A stretch of DNA of 8,550 nucleotides from the NCBI GenBank assembly GCA_029259995.1, contig JAJDEC010000437.1, forward strand, positions 1-8,550. The letters run 5' to 3'. Both the position numbers and the translations under genes were made by a program. Shown piece after piece: positions 5,927 to 8,550 of the stretch (the first letter of the stretch is position 1; each line of letters begins with the position of its first letter). This DNA comes from Phycisphaerae bacterium. GTDB lineage: Bacteria; Planctomycetota; Phycisphaerae; UBA1845; UTPLA1. Under the pieces are notes generated by a model that had not been told where the DNA came from, ran no database searches, and saw only the letters and a list, made by a program, of their open reading frames with translations.

Positions 5927-6832
5927 TTACTCAAGCGTCAGCATCTGGCGATACGCATTGACGCGCTGCTGGACTGTATCCGCATCCGCCGCCTGCAAGG
6001 CGCGCATCGAGAAGTCCTCAATCGCGATGGACGCGACGCATGCGCCATACGCCAGTGCCATCTTCATCGTCGGCAGGTCGGTCTTTCTCGTCCTGGCGAT
6101 GTGGGCCATCATGCCGGCGGCGAAGCAATCGCCGGCGCCCGTCGGGTCCTTCACCTTATCCGTCGGATATACGGGCAACGAGACGAGGGCGTCGCGCGTG
6201 ATGAGCATCGCGCCGTGCTCGCCCTTCTTGATCACGACAAACTGGGGGCCGAGATCGAGGAGCTGGCGACCGCACTTGATCAGGTCCGTGCCGTCCATGA
6301 GCATTTTCGCCTCGGAGTCGTTCATGACGACGCCGTGAACGATTTTCAGCGTGCTGAGCAAGTCGTCGCGGAAGGCGTTGATCCAGAGATCCATCGTGTC
6401 GCACACGATGAGTTCAGGGCCGGCGAGCTGTCCGACGAATTGCTTCTGCACGGCCGGATGCGTGTTGGCCAGGAAGACATATTTCGAATCCCGGAACGCT
6501 TCGGGAATGACGGGCGGTTCTTCGCCGACGATATTCAGATCCGTACGAAGGCTCTCGCGATCGTTCATGTCTTCCATGTACTTGCCGTGCCAGCGGAACG
6601 TCTTCGAACCGGCGCGGGTTTCGAGGCCGGCGAGATCGATGTTTCGCCCTTCGAGCACCTGTCGGAAATCGGCCGGGAAGTCGTCGCCGACGGCGGCCAC
6701 GAGCCGAACGGGATGAACCAGGGAGGCGGCACAGGCAAAATATGCGGCCGATCCGCCGAGGATGTCGTCGGCGCGGCTATGCGTGGTTTCAACGGTATCC
6801 ACACCGATGGTTCCGGTAACGAGCAGGGACAT
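5927..6832 (-). CDS. PfkB-family carbohydrate/nucleoside kinase
   Basis: This is a ribokinase-fold enzyme that would phosphorylate a sugar, nucleoside or related alcohol with ATP in the cytoplasm; the substrate cannot be read from sequence. At 301 residues its length is typical. The N-terminal substrate region has GGSAAYFACAAS at 26-37 and VAAVGDDFP at 45-53. The C-terminal signature DPTGAGDCFAAG at 229-240 supplies the anion hole and the catalytic Asp235. Between them are VVMNDSEAKML at 168-178 (the N-x-x-E class motif region) and VVIKKGEHGAML at 199-210. A motif CDTMDLWI at 144-151 is distinctive and may help place it in a subfamily. ATG 6832 follows GGAG (minus-strand complement of 6841-6844) at 8 nt. 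A promoter is predicted at 6879-6907. thpR follows 5 bp downstream, hinting at but not proving a shared nucleotide or RNA-related role. Confidence 0.9.
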   Translation of the reverse strand: MSLLVTGTIGVDTVETTHSRADDILGGSAAYFACAASLVHPVRLVAAVGDDFPADFRQVLEGRNIDLAGLETRAGSKTFRWHGKYMEDMNDRESLRTDLNIVGEEPPVIPEAFRDSKYVFLANTHPAVQKQFVGQLAGPELIVCDTMDLWINAFRDDLLSTLKIVHGVVMNDSEAKMLMDGTDLIKCGRQLLDLGPQFVVIKKGEHGAMLITRDALVSLPVYPTDKVKDPTGAGDCFAAGMMAHIARTRKTDLPTMKMALAYGACVASIAIEDFSMRALQAADADTVQQRVNAYRQMLTLE

Positions 6833-6878
6833 TCAAGATACTCCGGTTTTTTATCGCGTTAATCGGTTAGCAACGCAG

Positions 6879-6907
6879 ATTGTCGGGCCATCGCTGCCGA
6901 TGGTCAA
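6879..6907 (-). promoter_or_regulatory. Predicted sigma70 promoter for the kinase-thpR operon
   Basis: Read on the minus strand, TTGACC (6907-6902) is separated by exactly 17 bp from GACAAT (6884-6879). That is five of six and four of six matches to the consensus boxes. Transcription would begin near 6872, giving a leader of about 40 nt that contains the GGAG of the kinase gene. Confidence 0.5.
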
Positions 6908-6941
6908 TTCAGGGGATGTGTGTTGGCGGGGGCGTCAAAGA

Positions 6942-6971
6942 TTGACATGTGTTTACGCTCGACGAAAGAAT
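6942..6971 (+). promoter_or_regulatory. Predicted sigma70 promoter for the LysM gene
   Basis: A perfect TTGACA (6942-6947) is followed, after 18 bp, by AAGAAT (6966-6971), four of six matches to the -10 consensus. The expected start of transcription is near 6978. That leaves almost no leader before ATG 6980 or ATG 6989, so either the mRNA is nearly leaderless or the real start of transcription is elsewhere. Confidence 0.4.
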
Positions 6972-6988
6972 TAGGGGTCATGACAGGC

Positions 6989-7627
6989 ATGAATCGCAAT
7001 TTCCGACGGATTCGACTTTGGGGCGCCAAGGGCCTCAGTCTCTCAGAGCCCTCGTTCGTACCCCGACGCATCGGTATCGTGCTGTCCGCCCTGATGTTGG
7101 TGCTGGCCGCGACCAGCGCCTGCAGCGAGTCCGCGGCGAGCCGGGAACGGCAGCGAACCACGACCGAGCCGGAAAAGCGGGAACGACGGCTGGAAGTCGC
7201 GACTCGCCCCGGCAGCGAGCGGCCGCGCCCGACGACTTCGCGGCGGCCGACGCGCTCGCAGCGCGTTCCTTCCAAACGTGCGAGCAGTCTTCCGACACGA
7301 CGGGGATATTCGGCGCCGACGGCGAAATCAGAGGAGCCGCGCAGCCCGCTTCGTCGTGTCGAACCGAAACGACAACCCCAACGAACGGCCCCCGCGCCCG
7401 GCGCCGTCGCTTCGTCCAATGACAGCTATGTGCCACCACCTGCGAATCCACCTGCCCCGGAAACGTCGATGCGCGTGTATCATGTGCAAACCGGCGACAC
7501 GCTGTGGAGTCTGGCGAATCGGTTCTACGGAGACAGCAAACATTGGCGCAGAATACTGGCGGCCAATCGAAATCGCGTGCCGGATCCCCGCAACCTGCCC
7601 GTGGGGATCAAGTTGATCATTCCGTAA
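6989..7627 (+). CDS. Membrane-anchored LysM protein with Arg/Pro-rich linker
   Basis: The 212-residue protein has a basic N terminus with one hydrophobic segment (RRIGIVLSALMLVLAATSAC, 26-45). Cys45 in ATSAC fits a loose lipobox, so it may be a lipoprotein or a single-pass membrane protein. Residues 46-160 form a low-complexity linker rich in Arg, Pro, Ser and Thr, strongly basic and probably disordered. A C-terminal LysM domain follows (YHVQTGDTLWSLANRFYG at 164-181, then the helix with W186RRILAANR, and LPVGIKLIIP at the very end). LysM domains bind N-acetylglucosamine-containing glycans such as peptidoglycan, so a cell-envelope role is likely. ATG 6989 is preferred because AGGGG (6973-6977) lies 11 nt before it; ATG 6980 and GTG 6920 are alternatives in the same frame. 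recG probably overlaps its 3' end. Confidence 0.82.
   Translation: MNRNFRRIRLWGAKGLSLSEPSFVPRRIGIVLSALMLVLAATSACSESAASRERQRTTTEPEKRERRLEVATRPGSERPRPTTSRRPTRSQRVPSKRASSLPTRRGYSAPTAKSEEPRSPLRRVEPKRQPQRTAPAPGAVASSNDSYVPPPANPPAPETSMRVYHVQTGDTLWSLANRFYGDSKHWRRILAANRNRVPDPRNLPVGIKLIIP
7529..7533 (+). promoter_or_regulatory. Possible ribosome binding site of recG
   Basis: GGAGA within the LysM coding sequence ends 9 nt before the in-frame TTG at 7543. No comparable motif lies in front of the TTG at 7675, the only other usual start codon between 7543 and the conserved RecG residues. Confidence 0.4.
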
Positions 7628-8550
7628 CCAACGCTTCGCGGAACGCCCTCAATCTTCAAACCGAAATTCAATTCTTGCGTGGCGTCGGTCCTGCGCGCGC
7701 AAAGCAGTTGAAGACGATCGGCGTCGCCACGATCGGCGACTTGCTGACCTACTTCCCCGCGCGCCATCAGCGCGAAGAAGCGCGGCTGATCGAAAATCTT
7801 GACGAGGGGATCGTGGCGACTGTCGTGGGTCAGATTGCGGCCGTGCGCAGCCAGTTCGGTCGCGGTGGCAAAACGGTCCGCGCGACGCTGCTCGACAACA
7901 CGGGCCGATGCAGCCTCACGTGGTTTCACGCGGGATGGATGGAAGGAAAACTCGAACGCGGCATGGTGCTCCGAGCCACGGGGCGCGTTGGCGAATACCA
8001 CAAGCTGCCGCAGCTCGTGAACCCGAAGTTCGAGATCCTGAGTGAAGAAGACGCAGAACCGGTGGATGAGTCGGAAGCGCCGGAGTTTCTCGGCGTCTAT
8101 CCGGCGACGGCGCAGATCTCGTCCAAGTCGATCGCCAAGCTGATCGGCGACAATCTTGACGCCATGCTGGCGGCCGTTGTGGAGACGTTGCCGGACGAGA
8201 TCGTGCAGCGGCGTCAGCTTCGACCGCGGCGATGGGCGATTCAGGCGATGCATCGCCCCGCGGCGGAAGATGATCTTGACGGCGCGCGACGGCGATTGGC
8301 GTACGAAGAGTTGCTGTTGATGCAGTTGGCGGTTCTGCTGGTCCGTCGCGAGCGGGGCACGGGCGGTCGGGCGCTGTCACTCGACTGCACAGATCGCATC
8401 GACGAGCGTATCCGGGCGAGGTTTCCGTTCTCGCTGACGGCGGCGCAGGATCGGGCCGTCGCGGCGATCTCGGCGGATATGCGCAGCGAGCAACCGATGA
8501 ATCGCCTGTTGCAGGGCGACGTGGGTTGCGGCAAGACAGTTGTCGCACTG
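7543..8550 (+). CDS. recG: ATP-dependent DNA helicase RecG, 3' end missing
   Basis: RecG is a double-stranded DNA translocase that remodels stalled forks and branched recombination intermediates. The frame is open to the right edge, showing 336 residues of a usual 670-700 or more. Numbered from TTG 7543, QFLRGVGPARAKQL (43-56) opens the N-terminal helical segment. An OB-fold wedge domain runs from about 90 to 163 (IVATVVGQI, then WFHAGW and ATGRVGEY). The helicase core begins at SLTAAQDRAVAAI (about 297-309), and Walker A GDVGCGKT is at 325-332. There is no ATG or GTG near the family N terminus. TTG 7543, preceded by GGAGA, would overlap the LysM gene by 85 bp and add about 40 low-complexity residues. 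TTG 7675 would cut into the first conserved residues, and a rare codon such as ATT 7666 cannot be excluded. Identity is certain; the start is not. Confidence 0.93.
   Translation, partial: MAQNTGGQSKSRAGSPQPARGDQVDHSVTNASRNALNLQTEIQFLRGVGPARAKQLKTIGVATIGDLLTYFPARHQREEARLIENLDEGIVATVVGQIAAVRSQFGRGGKTVRATLLDNTGRCSLTWFHAGWMEGKLERGMVLRATGRVGEYHKLPQLVNPKFEILSEEDAEPVDESEAPEFLGVYPATAQISSKSIAKLIGDNLDAMLAAVVETLPDEIVQRRQLRPRRWAIQAMHRPAAEDDLDGARRRLAYEELLLMQLAVLLVRRERGTGGRALSLDCTDRIDERIRARFPFSLTAAQDRAVAAISADMRSEQPMNRLLQGDVGCGKTVVAL

Noticed and set aside
6101..6862. A 253-codon plus-strand frame opposite the kinase
   Set aside because: The minus-strand PfkB signatures are intact and carry a ribosome binding site and promoter. 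The plus frame is a mirror of its codons.
7525..8253. A 242-codon minus-strand frame opposite recG
   Set aside because: RecG motifs run continuously on the plus strand through this interval to the window edge.

Overview
The window is GC-rich and densely coded, and reads as a bacterial chromosome segment of housekeeping genes. The best guess for the host is a member of the Planctomycetota or a close relative. That rests on the gene order, a zinc-ribbon protein with a DUF4190-like membrane tail, Arg/Pro-rich linkers and charged tails on ribosomal proteins. It is inference from style, since no rRNA or marker tree is available here. There is no phage, transposon, CRISPR array, tRNA or rRNA.

Positions 1-4016 (+) form one compact translation/replication cluster: pth (5' end cut off), rpsF (bS6), ssb, rpsR (bS18), rplI (bL9) and dnaB. 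The gaps are short (62, 63, 31 and 19 bp) and the last junction is a 74-bp out-of-frame overlap, so the cluster is probably one operon. The ribosome-rescue hydrolase, three ribosomal proteins, the single-strand DNA-binding protein and the replicative helicase would then be made together. Several of these proteins carry low-complexity charged tails: an Arg/Asp-rich tail on bS6, an acidic tail on bL9, and an SSB-like acidic tip on both SSB and DnaB.

Positions 4017-4555 hold about 540 bp with no convincing gene. Then comes a (+) gene for a membrane protein with three zinc ribbons (4556-5311). It converges, across a 31-bp gap, on a two-gene (-) operon: a PfkB-family kinase (6832-5927) followed 5 bp later by thpR, a 2H RNA phosphoesterase (5921-5343).

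Positions 6833-6988 are a divergent intergenic region with a plausible sigma70-type promoter facing each way. To the right are a (+) membrane-anchored LysM protein and recG, which runs off the right edge. recG has no ATG near its conserved N terminus. It probably starts at a TTG inside the end of the LysM gene.

I did not find a clear undescribed system. The points most worth a second look are the SSB-like C-terminal tip of DnaB, the rplI/dnaB overlap in the bL9 tail, the long Arg/Asp tail of bS6, the recG start, and the unexplained 540-bp gap.
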